From UBA8529 sp964390565 (GTDB lineage Bacteria; Bacteroidota; Bacteroidia; Bacteroidales; Tenuifilaceae), in the NCBI GenBank assembly GCA_964390565.1, contig CAYMII010000014.1, positions 17,866-81,865 on the forward strand: a stretch of DNA of 64,000 nucleotides. Reading direction: 5' to 3'. Shown in pieces: positions 41,941 to 50,437 of this stretch (the first letter of the stretch is position 1; each line of letters opens with the position of its first letter). The position numbers were made by a program, and so were the translations under genes. The notes below the pieces were generated by a model. The model made no database searches, was not told the origin of the DNA, and saw only the letters and a list, made by a program, of their open reading frames with translations.

Positions 41941-44361
41941 ATGATCAGAAGGTTGTTTGTTTTTGCCTTATTAATTGGGGCTTTAGGAGAAGTACATGTT
42001 TTGGCTCAAACTGAAAAGAGGAAAGTAGAAACTGTTAGAGTATCCAATTCAATTGTCGTAGATGGAAAATTAGATGAGATTGAATGGCAGAATGTTCGTG
42101 AAGCATCTGATTTTATTCAGCATGAACCTTATAATGGTGCGGCACCATCTGAAAAAACATCAGTTAGGATACTTTACGATGATAATGCTATATACATTGG
42201 CGCTCGCCTTTACGATTCAAACCCAAGCATGATTTATCGCGAATTGGGGCAAAGGGATAATGACAATCTAAAATCTGATTATTTTGGGGTTTTTATTAGT
42301 CCTTATAACGATGGGATAAACTTTTCAAACTTTATTGTTTCGGCATCTGGAGTTCAAACTGATATTAAAGCAACGGGTGAAAATGAGACAAAAAGTTGGG
42401 ATGCAGTTTGGCTAAGCGAGATTAGCTTTGATGACAAGGGCTGGGTTGTTGAAATGAAAATTCCATTTTCAGCATTGCGTTTCTCTCAAAATAGCCCACA
42501 GAATTGGGGTATTAATTTTGTTAGGCTAATAAAGCGTTATAACGAATGGAGCTCGTGGAACTTTATCGATAAAAAGATTTCGGGTGTTGTTAGCCAATCT
42601 GGAGAGCTTACAGGGATAGCAAACGTAAAACCCCCTATTAGATTGTCGTTAAGTCCCTATGTTTCGGCCTATGCCGAAAAATTTCCATTCTCAAAATCAA
42701 TGGAGTATCGTTTTAGTGGTGGATTAGATTTAAAGTATGGGTTGAGCGAAAGTTTTACCTTAGATATGACGCTTATCCCTGATTTTGGACAGGTAAAATC
42801 CGATGATAGAATATTAAACCTTACACCATTTGAGGTACAATATTCTGAGCAAAGACCATTTTTTACTGAAGGCACTGAATTATTTGGCAGAGGTGATATT
42901 TTCTATTCACGAAGGGTAGGATCTAAACCAATCAATTATGCTGATACCTCAATGATAGATAAAACAAAAGAATGGATAGACGATAATCCCAATGAGAATA
43001 AGATGATTAACGCTACGAAAATATCCGGTAGAACATCTAGCGGGCTCGGAATAGGATTTTTTAATGCAATGACATCCAATACTTTTGCTACGATTAAGGA
43101 TACTTTGGGTAACTCTAGAAAAATTCTTACTCAAGGTTTTACCAATTATAATATGGTTGTGCTAGACCAAACATTGAAGAATAACTCATATGTAAGTCTT
43201 GCAAATACGAATCTATATCGACCTGATGATAAATATTCAGCTAATGTAACAGCTACTGAATTTATTATTCGCGATAAACGCAATATGTATTCAGTATCTG
43301 GCATAGGAGGTTTAAGCCAAATCTTTAACGACTCAACTACTCGTGGATATAAGTCGTTTCTGGAAATTGCAAAAGATGCGGGCAATTTTCAGTTTGAACT
43401 TTGGAATAATATTGAGAGTGAAAACTATAATATCAATGATATGGGCTATTTGCAAAGCCCAAATGAACTCTCTTTTGGAGCCGAAGTGGGATATGAGGTA
43501 TATAAACCTTTTTGGAAGTTGTTAAACTTTGAATCAAGCCTCGAATATGTTAATGAGAACCTTTATAATCCAAGAAAATTTGTTTCATCAAGTATTGGTT
43601 TAAATGCCCGAACGACTACTATAAAAAAATCATATACCATGGGGCTTAACATGTCTTTTGATACCCATGATCAAAACGATTATTATGAACCACGTAGAGA
43701 GGGTCGGATGCTGGTTGTCCCACGAAGAACTTTTGTAAGATGGTTCGGCTCACCTGATTACCGTAGGCCTCTTGCTATCGATCATGGTTTTAACTTCTGG
43801 GTTTCCGATGCTTATAATCAGCATGGATATGGAATTAATATATCACCTCGAATGCGGTTTAATGATAAATTATTTGTGGTATATAACTATAATCAATCAT
43901 TTGATTATAATCTAATAGGTGCTGTGAGAAATGTAAATGACCCAAGTAACGTTTATATGGGTAAAAGGGATGCTGTAACAGTTACAAACACTATCGATGC
44001 ACAGTATACACTAAATTCAAAAGCATTCTTTAATTTGCGGTTAAGGCACTATTGGAGTTTTTACAAATACAATGAATTTTACATCTTAAATCAAGACGGC
44101 TCTTTAACTGCTGATGGCTCTGTTTCGGCAAAAAACAACAACATAAACTATTTTAATGTTGATTTAGTTTATCAGTGGAACTTGGCTCCAGGTAGCGTGC
44201 TTTCCGTGGTATGGAAAAATTCTATTGAATTGGATGGCGGTAAGATTGAACATAACTACATTCAAAATCTAAAGAACGTTTGGGATACCCCTCAAACCAA
44301 TAGCATATCCTTTAAATTATTATACTACTTGGATTATCAGATGCTTAGAAAGCATAAATAG
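41941..44361 (+). CDS. CBM9-like and DUF5916 outer-membrane protein
   Basis: An 806-residue exported protein with a signal peptide (~1-23), a carbohydrate-binding family 9-like domain (VVDGKLDEIEWQNV, VRILYDDNAIYIGARLYD, SWDAVWLSEISFDDKGWVVEMKIPFSALRF), and a long DUF5916 barrel-like region (FTEGTELFGRGDIFYSRRVG, TKISGRTSSGLGIGFFNA, and many alternating strands to the end). Such proteins are common in Bacteroidota and have no established function. It ends 3 bases before the convergent gene 44365-44817. Confidence 0.9.
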   Translation: MIRRLFVFALLIGALGEVHVLAQTEKRKVETVRVSNSIVVDGKLDEIEWQNVREASDFIQHEPYNGAAPSEKTSVRILYDDNAIYIGARLYDSNPSMIYRELGQRDNDNLKSDYFGVFISPYNDGINFSNFIVSASGVQTDIKATGENETKSWDAVWLSEISFDDKGWVVEMKIPFSALRFSQNSPQNWGINFVRLIKRYNEWSSWNFIDKKISGVVSQSGELTGIANVKPPIRLSLSPYVSAYAEKFPFSKSMEYRFSGGLDLKYGLSESFTLDMTLIPDFGQVKSDDRILNLTPFEVQYSEQRPFFTEGTELFGRGDIFYSRRVGSKPINYADTSMIDKTKEWIDDNPNENKMINATKISGRTSSGLGIGFFNAMTSNTFATIKDTLGNSRKILTQGFTNYNMVVLDQTLKNNSYVSLANTNLYRPDDKYSANVTATEFIIRDKRNMYSVSGIGGLSQIFNDSTTRGYKSFLEIAKDAGNFQFELWNNIESENYNINDMGYLQSPNELSFGAEVGYEVYKPFWKLLNFESSLEYVNENLYNPRKFVSSSIGLNARTTTIKKSYTMGLNMSFDTHDQNDYYEPRREGRMLVVPRRTFVRWFGSPDYRRPLAIDHGFNFWVSDAYNQHGYGINISPRMRFNDKLFVVYNYNQSFDYNLIGAVRNVNDPSNVYMGKRDAVTVTNTIDAQYTLNSKAFFNLRLRHYWSFYKYNEFYILNQDGSLTADGSVSAKNNNINYFNVDLVYQWNLAPGSVLSVVWKNSIELDGGKIEHNYIQNLKNVWDTPQTNSISFKLLYYLDYQMLRKHK

Positions 44362-44364
44362 AAC

Positions 44365-44817
44365 TTAGGCTATATCTACAATAGTTATTTTTTGACCATT
44401 AAAAGCTACGGTATCGCCCGTGGCTTTTTCTTTTAGGGCTTGATATATGGGGGCTAGTGGAGAAATTGCATAGAATTCGGCCTCTGCCAATATGATTTTT
44501 CCTAATCCGACAGATACGTAGAACTTTTGTTTATTGGTTATTACTAAAGTGTTAATGGTGAGTTCTTTATTCAAGTTTGATGGGTCAAGTTTTTCTAAGA
44601 AATCTAATTCATTTAATGCTTTTTCGTATTGAGCGGCATGAAGGTCTCTCTTTCTGAGTAGTTGCGCTCTAAATGAATCATATCTATCTCTTGGAGCACC
44701 ATACTCATTAGCGGCTGTTTGCGCTTCATCCATTGCTGCTTTAGCGTTTTCAAGAATCTCCTTTTGCTTCTCAACGCACTTTTGATGAAGTTTTATTTTA
44801 AGTTCAATTAAATCCAT
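44365..44817 (-). CDS. GreA/GreB-like C-terminal domain protein
   Basis: A 150-residue protein with an N-terminal helical hairpin (residues ~1-75, EKQKEILENAKAAMDEAQTAANEYG, RAQLLRKRDLHAAQYEKALNELDFL) and a small C-terminal beta domain ending GDTVAFNGQKITIVDIA, the pattern of the GreA/GreB FKBP-like C-terminal domain. It is shorter and divergent from true GreA, so it may bind RNA polymerase without cleavage activity. Homologues are sometimes mislabelled as 3-oxoacyl-ACP synthase; nothing here supports that. Confidence 0.75.
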   Translation of the reverse strand: MDLIELKIKLHQKCVEKQKEILENAKAAMDEAQTAANEYGAPRDRYDSFRAQLLRKRDLHAAQYEKALNELDFLEKLDPSNLNKELTINTLVITNKQKFYVSVGLGKIILAEAEFYAISPLAPIYQALKEKATGDTVAFNGQKITIVDIA

Positions 44818-44877
44818 AGAAATAGGTAATTTTTTTCAAGTAAATTTACAGCATTAATTCAATTTAACAGCAATCAT

Positions 44878-45918
44878 ATGGATTTTACTAATAAACGAGG
44901 TTTCGCAAGCGATAATAATTCAGGGGTTCATCCGGCTATGGTTAAAGCTATTGTGGACGCAAATCATGGTCATACCATTGCCTATGGCGATGATCCTTAC
45001 ACCGAACAAGCTAAATCAAAGTTTAGTGAAATATTTGGTAATGACATTGAGGTGTTCTTCGTATTCATTGGCTCTGCAGCAAATGTACTTGGTTTAAAAG
45101 CTGTTACCGAATCGCACAACGCAATAATCTGCTCCGAAACAGCTCATATTCAGGTTGATGAGTGTGGTGCGCCTGAACGTTTTACTGGGTGTAAATTGCT
45201 GACTGTTGCAACGCCAGATGGCAAATTGACTGTTGATTTAGTGAAAAAGCATATGCATGGTTTTGGTTTTCAGCATCATGCTCAGCCTAAGGTTATTTCC
45301 ATATCACAAACAACCGAATTGGGGACTCTTTATCAACCAAAGGAGATAAAAGCCCTTGCTGATTATGCACATGCAAATGGTTTGCTTCTCCATATGGATG
45401 GGGCAAGATTAGCAAATGCTGCCGTTTCTTTAGGGTTGGGATTTAAGGAGTTTACAAAAGACCAAGGTGTTGATATTCTATCGTTTGGCGGGACTAAAAA
45501 CGGTATGATGTATGGCGAAGCCATTGTTTTTTTCAATACGAAATATGCTGAAAATTTCATGTACACTCGTAAGCAAGGGTTGCAGCTTGCATCAAAAATG
45601 AGATACATATCTGCTCAGTTTAATGCATATCTGTCAAATAATCAGTGGCATAATACAGCTGATCATTCAAATAAGATGGCACAAATTTTAGCCCAAAAGG
45701 TTAAGGATATTCCTAAGGTTCAAATTACTCAAAAGGTAGAGGCCAACGGCGTTTTTGCAATTATTCCTAAAGAAGCCATTGCGGCTCTTCAAAACGATTA
45801 TTTCTTCTACGTTTGGGACGAGGATAAGTCGGAGGTACGCTGGATGACCTCATGGGATACAACTGAAGAGGATATCATAAAGTTCAGCCAACGGCTACAT
45901 GAACTAGTTGTAAGTTAA
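44878..45918 (+). CDS. Low-specificity threonine aldolase family (PLP enzyme)
   Basis: A 346-residue fold-type I PLP enzyme of the beta-eliminating lyase/threonine aldolase family. Motifs: GFASDNNSGVHPAM, GDDPYTEQAK, GSAANVLGLKA, HIQVDECGAPE, LLLHMDGARLANAAVSL, and DILSFGGTKNGMMYGE, where Lys207 is the expected PLP-binding residue. It splits threonine or allo-threonine to glycine and acetaldehyde. Single gene ended by the hairpin at 46001. Confidence 0.92.
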   Translation: MDFTNKRGFASDNNSGVHPAMVKAIVDANHGHTIAYGDDPYTEQAKSKFSEIFGNDIEVFFVFIGSAANVLGLKAVTESHNAIICSETAHIQVDECGAPERFTGCKLLTVATPDGKLTVDLVKKHMHGFGFQHHAQPKVISISQTTELGTLYQPKEIKALADYAHANGLLLHMDGARLANAAVSLGLGFKEFTKDQGVDILSFGGTKNGMMYGEAIVFFNTKYAENFMYTRKQGLQLASKMRYISAQFNAYLSNNQWHNTADHSNKMAQILAQKVKDIPKVQITQKVEANGVFAIIPKEAIAALQNDYFFYVWDEDKSEVRWMTSWDTTEEDIIKFSQRLHELVVS

Positions 45919-46000
45919 TAATTAGGTAATACATATTATGTATTTGAATATCATTATTATATAATTATTAATTATCTCTTTATAATATTTTATTAATCAA

Positions 46001-46031
46001 AAAAGTATCCCTTTAGTGGGATATTTTTTTT
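46001..46031 (+). terminator. Terminator of the threonine aldolase gene
   Basis: TATCCC / GGGATA stem (46006-46011 and 46018-46023) extended by an A-tract pairing with a run of eight T. A TTG at 46030 that opens the next frame lies in this T run. Confidence 0.8.
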
Positions 46032-46068
46032 GAAGTTAATAGTTTTGCCGTCGTTTGATAAAGTTGAT

Positions 46069-47388
46069 ATGCATCGAATCATTATAAAGTACAAGCATTT
46101 TAAGGCATTTGCCGTAATCTCTTTTTTCTGCCTTTTCTTTCTAATCGACTTCTCATCGGGTCTTTCTATTAGAGGTAAGCGAGATGCATTTAAGATAACC
46201 AACTCTGATTATCCCGAAAGTTATAAGTTAACCAACAATCTTTCAGATTTAGAAGCATATAGCAAACTCGATCAGACATTTGATAAGTTCATTAAGTATT
46301 GGGATTTGGCTAGCGCTTCTGTTGCAATTGCAAAGGATGGCAAATTGATCTATGCTAAAGGATTTGGTTATACAGACAAGGAGGATAGCGTAAAAGCAGA
46401 GCCTTATAGTCTTTACCGAATTGCTAGCGTATCGAAGCTTATAACTGCCGTAGGTATTATGAAGTTAATTGAGGAAAAGAAGTTAACGCTTGATACTAAG
46501 GTTTTTGGAAAAGAGGGGCTTTTGAATGATACTGTTTATTTACATTACGTCGACAAACGTGTTGAAGATATTACTGTTAAGCAATTATTAAATCATTCAG
46601 CAGGGTGGACTAGTTATTGGGGCGATCACATGTTTATTAACGATATGATTGCAAAGTCGTTAAAGAAACCTTTGCCAGTTAGCCTTCAGGATATCATTGT
46701 GTTTGCGCTTTCAAAACACCTTCACTTTAAGCCCGGAACTTATAGCTCTTACTGCAATTTGGGCTTTTCAATTCTTCAGCTAGTTATTGAGAAGGCCTCA
46801 GGTAGACCATATGAATCATACATAAAAGAGAATGTTTTTTACCCACTTAATATCGAAGATGCACACCTTGCTTTTAATTTCGATAGTTTAAGGTATCCTA
46901 ATGAGGCTAGGTATTATGAAATTCCCGAGGCACAAAAGATTATTGCATTCGATGGCTCAAGGGATTCTATCCTTAAGTCAAGAGGTGGTAACGATATAAG
47001 AACACTTGGAGCAGCGGGTGGTTGGATAATTTCATCAGTTAGTATGCTTAAATTGATTTTAGCAATTGATGGAAACGATAATTTCCCAGATTTGCTTACA
47101 AGACAATCGATTATGAGGATGGTTGAGCGCGATGGGGAGTATCAGCCACTAGGCTGGAAAACCATTTATTCAAATGGCAAATGGTGGCGTTCAGGCTCAT
47201 TTCCAGGAACATCTGCTTTAGCAGTGGTTCGCAATGATGGATTCTCCTATGTTTTCCTAACGAACACAAGCCCATGGACAGCATCAAAGTTCCCCTACGA
47301 GATAGATAGGTTAATGAGTCGTAATTTAAAGATGATGGAGAATTGGCCTAAAATCAACTTATTTTACCCTTCGAGGCCTATCGATTAG
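46069..47388 (+). CDS. Serine hydrolase of the beta-lactamase class C/PBP4* family
   Basis: 439 residues from the ATG at 46069; the in-frame TTG at 46030 lies in the preceding terminator and is rejected. An N-terminal hydrophobic segment (FAVISFFCLFFLIDF) exports or anchors it. Catalytic motif S-x-x-K is Ser120-Val-Ser-Lys123; YCN (in YSSYCNLGFS) supplies the Tyr; WWRSGSFPGTSAL replaces the KTG box. Members are peptidases, esterases or peptidoglycan-modifying enzymes; an antibiotic-resistance role is not implied. Confidence 0.9.
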   Translation: MHRIIIKYKHFKAFAVISFFCLFFLIDFSSGLSIRGKRDAFKITNSDYPESYKLTNNLSDLEAYSKLDQTFDKFIKYWDLASASVAIAKDGKLIYAKGFGYTDKEDSVKAEPYSLYRIASVSKLITAVGIMKLIEEKKLTLDTKVFGKEGLLNDTVYLHYVDKRVEDITVKQLLNHSAGWTSYWGDHMFINDMIAKSLKKPLPVSLQDIIVFALSKHLHFKPGTYSSYCNLGFSILQLVIEKASGRPYESYIKENVFYPLNIEDAHLAFNFDSLRYPNEARYYEIPEAQKIIAFDGSRDSILKSRGGNDIRTLGAAGGWIISSVSMLKLILAIDGNDNFPDLLTRQSIMRMVERDGEYQPLGWKTIYSNGKWWRSGSFPGTSALAVVRNDGFSYVFLTNTSPWTASKFPYEIDRLMSRNLKMMENWPKINLFYPSRPID

Positions 47389-47445
47389 TGATAAGTTGAA
47401 AAGTATGAAGAAACAGTCAACTGAGAACTGTCAAATCATTAAAGC

Positions 47446-47691
47446 CTAATTAACCCTCTTTGTAAACCAATTCTTTGGATTCAAATAGGATTTGTACTTG
47501 CTAAACAGCTCTTTACCAAGCAAAATACCACCCGACCAAAAGGTGATCTCAGCAATAATAAAAGTCACTGTTGTTATTGTGACCTTGTTTTCTGTTTGTA
47601 GAAAGGGAATTAATGGTAATGATAGGAAGAGTATGCACGAAAAAATTACAAGTATTATACCTAGTTTTATCTTCCAATTCTTTGATTCCAT
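47446..47691 (-). CDS. Small two-helix membrane protein (transporter-suffix type)
   Basis: An 81-residue protein with two membrane helices (~9-30, GIILVIFSCILFLSLPLIPFL, and ~40-58, VTFIIAEITFWSGGILLGKEL). The pattern SLPLIPFL, then AEITFWSGGILLGKEL fits the small transporter-suffix domain family. Function unknown. Same strand as the LON and msrB genes, 55 bases after the former. Confidence 0.7.
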   Translation of the reverse strand: MESKNWKIKLGIILVIFSCILFLSLPLIPFLQTENKVTITTVTFIIAEITFWSGGILLGKELFSKYKSYLNPKNWFTKRVN

Positions 47692-47746
47692 TTGAGTTAA
47701 ATCAATCGTTGTGATTTATGTTGTTAAATATCAGTACTGTAGATAT

Positions 47747-48349
47747 TTAATTTAAAGAAAAGTTCTTTTGAAGAGCTTCCTCGTTATTCTTTACTAACTC
47801 GTAAAATTTGAGTTGATTTATAAGGAATTGCTCCATTTTTTGCTGATTACGAAGCGAATAAAGCTTAAACTTATCTTCCGACTTCAATAAAAGCGACTTA
47901 GCAATATCAAAAAGGTTAAACGACATGTGACTGGTAATTGGACCTAACACTGGATTAATATCAAGCTTAAGCCTTTTTACAAGCACAATTAGCTCAGGGT
48001 TATTGGTATTAAACTCATCATCAACATATTCAATGATTCCACCACCATATTGTTTATTTGGAAGCTCATCGAAAAAATCGAGAAGGTGGAAGTTTCTTAC
48101 CCCTTTAATAAGCACAACCTTTTCATTAAGGCTGTTTTTGGCAACAATGCTCTGGAGTTCAACCTCACAGCCATAGGAAGATATCTCTTCGTTTGTAGTA
48201 TAGGGAATGCCAAAACGCATACCCGTTTTCTCACAATCCTCGATTAGCTCAATATAGCGAGGTTCGAATATCCTCAAAGGTATCTCTTCTCCTGGTAAAA
48301 TAAAGGTTTGAAGGGGAAACATTGCCAATTTTATCTCTTGAGAATCCAT
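47747..48349 (-). CDS. LON N-terminal (substrate-binding) domain protein
   Basis: A 200-residue stand-alone LON substrate-binding domain: AMFPLQTFILPGEEIPLRIFEPRYIELI at the N-terminus, FGIPYTT, EVELQSIV, VLIKGVRNFHLLD. There is no AAA or protease domain. Six bases separate it from the upstream msrB stop, so the two are probably co-transcribed. Confidence 0.9.
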   Translation of the reverse strand: MDSQEIKLAMFPLQTFILPGEEIPLRIFEPRYIELIEDCEKTGMRFGIPYTTNEEISSYGCEVELQSIVAKNSLNEKVVLIKGVRNFHLLDFFDELPNKQYGGGIIEYVDDEFNTNNPELIVLVKRLKLDINPVLGPITSHMSFNLFDIAKSLLLKSEDKFKLYSLRNQQKMEQFLINQLKFYELVKNNEEALQKNFSLN

Positions 48350-48355
48350 TTAATA

Positions 48356-48817
48356 CTACTTTTTTATTGGTGTAAATTTTACTGAAACTGAGTTTATGCA
48401 AAACCTTTTGCCTGTTGGTTTTGGGCCATCGTCGAATATGTGACCTAAATGGGCACCGCACTTCTTACATAGCACTTCAGTTCTTATCATATTATGGCTG
48501 TAATCGTTCTTAAACTCTATATTATCCTTATACTTCGAATCAGAAAAACTCGGCCAGCCGCAACTCGATTCGAACTTGGAATCAGATTCAAACAAATTCG
48601 TTCCGCAGCATACGCATGAGTAGGTTCCTTTTTCAAAAAAGTTCCAGTATTCACCGGTGAATGGTCTTTCTGTTCCTTTTTCGCGAGCAACATAATATTC
48701 CATCTCGCTGAGTTTTCCCTTCCAATATTCATTGCTTTTCAGCGAATCATTTTCTTGAGCCATAGCATTAATTGAAAAAAGTATTATTAACGTTGAATAA
48801 TACAGTGACTTAATCAT
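48356..48817 (-). CDS. msrB: Peptide-methionine (R)-S-oxide reductase, exported
   Basis: A 153-residue MsrB with a signal peptide (~1-21, ending AMAQ), so it acts outside the cytoplasm. The zinc site is present as CVCCG and CKKCG; the catalytic Cys lies in KRFCINSVSVKF. GEYWNFFEKGTYSCVCCG, CGWPSF and RTEVLCKKCGAHLGHIFDDGP are standard family stretches. It repairs oxidised methionine in envelope proteins. First gene of a short operon with the LON-domain gene. Confidence 0.96.
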   Translation of the reverse strand: MIKSLYYSTLIILFSINAMAQENDSLKSNEYWKGKLSEMEYYVAREKGTERPFTGEYWNFFEKGTYSCVCCGTNLFESDSKFESSCGWPSFSDSKYKDNIEFKNDYSHNMIRTEVLCKKCGAHLGHIFDDGPKPTGKRFCINSVSVKFTPIKK

Positions 48818-48939
48818 AACTAAACTTGTTTCATTTTCTGAAGAACGTTAAAGTCTCTAAAAAGTTCATTTAATAGGATTATTGTAAGCTATTTTGCACC
48901 ATTTTTGTTAAACTATCTACATTTAATAAAAAACAAGAT

Positions 48940-49623
48940 ATGAAACGACTAATAGCAATTTGTGCAGTAATCTTATTTGGTTCATCTGTATTCGCTCAAA
49001 CAACCGAGGAGCGTAAACTTCAACCATTCGATAAACTTGACGTAGCTGGCGATGTAAAGGTTTTTCTAACCAAAAGTACCGATGAAAAGGTTAAAATAGT
49101 AGCCACTAACATTGAAGTAGTTGATGTTCTAACTACAATTGATGGAAAAACATTGAGAATTGAACTTTCGAGGGGCATTCATAAGGATGCTAGCGTAGAG
49201 GTTTGGGTTAGTTACAAGGAGATGAGAGATATTACAGTTAGCTCATCGGGTAGGCTTAGCATGCAAAACCCTTTAGATGGCGATAAGGTTGTTTTAAACG
49301 CTAATACTAATGGCGAAATTGATGCTGAGTTAAATATCACAACCGTTGATGTAAAAGTCAATCAGGGCGGTACAATTCGTTTAAATGGTAAGACAGGTTC
49401 TATTGATGCTAAAGTTTCATCAAAGGGAATTTTATCAGCATTAGAGCTTAAATCGGATAGTACTTATGTTCAAGTTGGCAGCGCTGGAACAGCAAAGGTA
49501 TTTGCAACAAATCTTTTAGACGCAACTGTAAAACTTGGTGCAACATTAACCTATTCAGGTAGTCCAAAACAGAAAAGTATTAAATCAGGTGTTGGAGCTA
49601 CTGTTAACGAAGTAGAATTATAA
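48940..49623 (+). CDS. GIN domain (DUF2807) exported protein
   Basis: A 227-residue secreted protein: signal peptide (~1-20, ending VFAQ), then a single right-handed beta-helix-like GIN domain with repeating strand units (FDKLDVAGDVKVFLTKS, VEVWVSYKEMRDITVSSSGRLS, INTNGEIDAELNIT-type, VKVNQGGTIRLNGKTGSIDAKVSSKG, LGATLTYSGSPKQ). Family common in Bacteroidota envelopes; role unknown. Own terminator. Confidence 0.92.
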   Translation: MKRLIAICAVILFGSSVFAQTTEERKLQPFDKLDVAGDVKVFLTKSTDEKVKIVATNIEVVDVLTTIDGKTLRIELSRGIHKDASVEVWVSYKEMRDITVSSSGRLSMQNPLDGDKVVLNANTNGEIDAELNITTVDVKVNQGGTIRLNGKTGSIDAKVSSKGILSALELKSDSTYVQVGSAGTAKVFATNLLDATVKLGATLTYSGSPKQKSIKSGVGATVNEVEL

Positions 49624-49648
49624 TCCCTTAATAAATTTCTATATAAGC

Positions 49649-49678
49649 CTCTTGCATAATTTTGCAAGAGACTTTTTT
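49649..49678 (+). terminator. Terminator of the GIN-domain gene
   Basis: Eight-base stem CTCTTGCA / TGCAAGAG with a 6-base loop and a run of six T (49673-49678). Confidence 0.85.
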
Positions 49679-49710
49679 AAATTATTAAATAATAGCGCTT
49701 TAATAATTAA

Positions 49711-49726
49711 TTAACCAAATGGTTAA
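49711..49726. promoter_or_regulatory. TetR operator 1
   Basis: TTAACCA-AA-TGGTTAA, a perfect 7-bp inverted repeat with a 2-base centre, 18 bases before the -33 element. A further half-site (TTGGTTAA) lies near 49732. Confidence 0.8.
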
Positions 49727-49743
49727 AATAATTGGTTAAAAAT

Positions 49744-49774
49744 TTTGTAGATTAAAAATCCACTCATATATTTG
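49744..49774 (+). promoter_or_regulatory. Promoter of the tetR-efflux operon
   Basis: TTTG (49744-49747), exactly 19 bases, TATATTTG (49767-49774): full consensus match. The start of transcription should fall in or just before operator 2. Confidence 0.85.
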
Positions 49775-49783
49775 CCACGTGGT

Positions 49784-49799
49784 TTAACCAAGTGGTTAA
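49784..49799. promoter_or_regulatory. TetR operator 2
   Basis: TTAACCA-AG-TGGTTAA, the same inverted repeat as operator 1, 9 bases after the -7 element and 17 bases before the tetR ATG. Bound repressor here would block initiation. Confidence 0.85.
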
Positions 49800-49816
49800 T
49801 TTAATATTTTAAAGTT

Positions 49817-50437
49817 ATGACCGAGCAACAAAAGGATACAGAGCAGCAGATACTAATAGCAGCTCGTAAAGTATTTATCGAAAAAGGATTAGATGGTGCA
49901 AGAATGCAAGAAATAGCTGATGAGGCTGGAATTAATAAAGCGTTACTGCATTACTATTTCCGTAGTAAGGATAAGCTATTTGAGATGATTTTTCAGGAGG
50001 AAATTGGTAAGTTTTTCCCAAAGATGGTTACTTTGATGGCATCGCCAGAAGTTAGTTTCGAAGATAAAATAAGGGCTTTTGTCGATAATTATATTTCCAT
50101 TTTTATCAATAATCCTTTCCTTGCACCTTTTATTCTAAGGGAGATTCACCGTAATCCAGAAACAATAACAAACTATTTTGCTAAAGCAGGAATAAACCCT
50201 GATCATATAAAGTTCGCTCTTTCAATGCTTGGCCAACAGTTAAACATGAACTTTGATGAAGCAAGGCACTTTATTGTCAATATGATAAGCCTTTGCATTT
50301 TCCCTTTTGCTGGTCGCCCGTTGATTGGCCGCCTTCTATTTCAGGGCGATGAATCTGAATACAATATTTTCCTTGAACAGCGCAAACGGGTTGTGGCCGA
50401 TTTAATTATCAATGTATATAAAAGTAAAAATTTATGA
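49817..50437 (+). CDS. TetR family repressor of the efflux operon
   Basis: A 206-residue TetR protein with the N-terminal DNA-binding domain (TEQQILIAARKVFIEKGLDGARM, EIADEAGINKALLHYYFRSKDKLFEMIF, residues ~8-60) and a ligand-binding C-terminal part (VDNYISIFINNPFLAPFILREIH). First gene of the operon; its stop overlaps the next start by 4 bases. Two identical operators in front of it indicate autorepression. In layout it resembles E. coli CecR with ybhGFSR. Confidence 0.93.
   Translation: MTEQQKDTEQQILIAARKVFIEKGLDGARMQEIADEAGINKALLHYYFRSKDKLFEMIFQEEIGKFFPKMVTLMASPEVSFEDKIRAFVDNYISIFINNPFLAPFILREIHRNPETITNYFAKAGINPDHIKFALSMLGQQLNMNFDEARHFIVNMISLCIFPFAGRPLIGRLLFQGDESEYNIFLEQRKRVVADLIINVYKSKNL

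Noticed and set aside
44365..44817. 3-oxoacyl-ACP synthase
   Set aside because: 150 residues, no thiolase-fold motif or catalytic Cys; the C-terminus is GreA/GreB-like.
46030..47388. Antibiotic-resistance beta-lactamase
   Set aside because: The S-x-S-K and YCN motifs fit the broad class C/PBP4* hydrolase family, but the KTG box is changed and the context is housekeeping.
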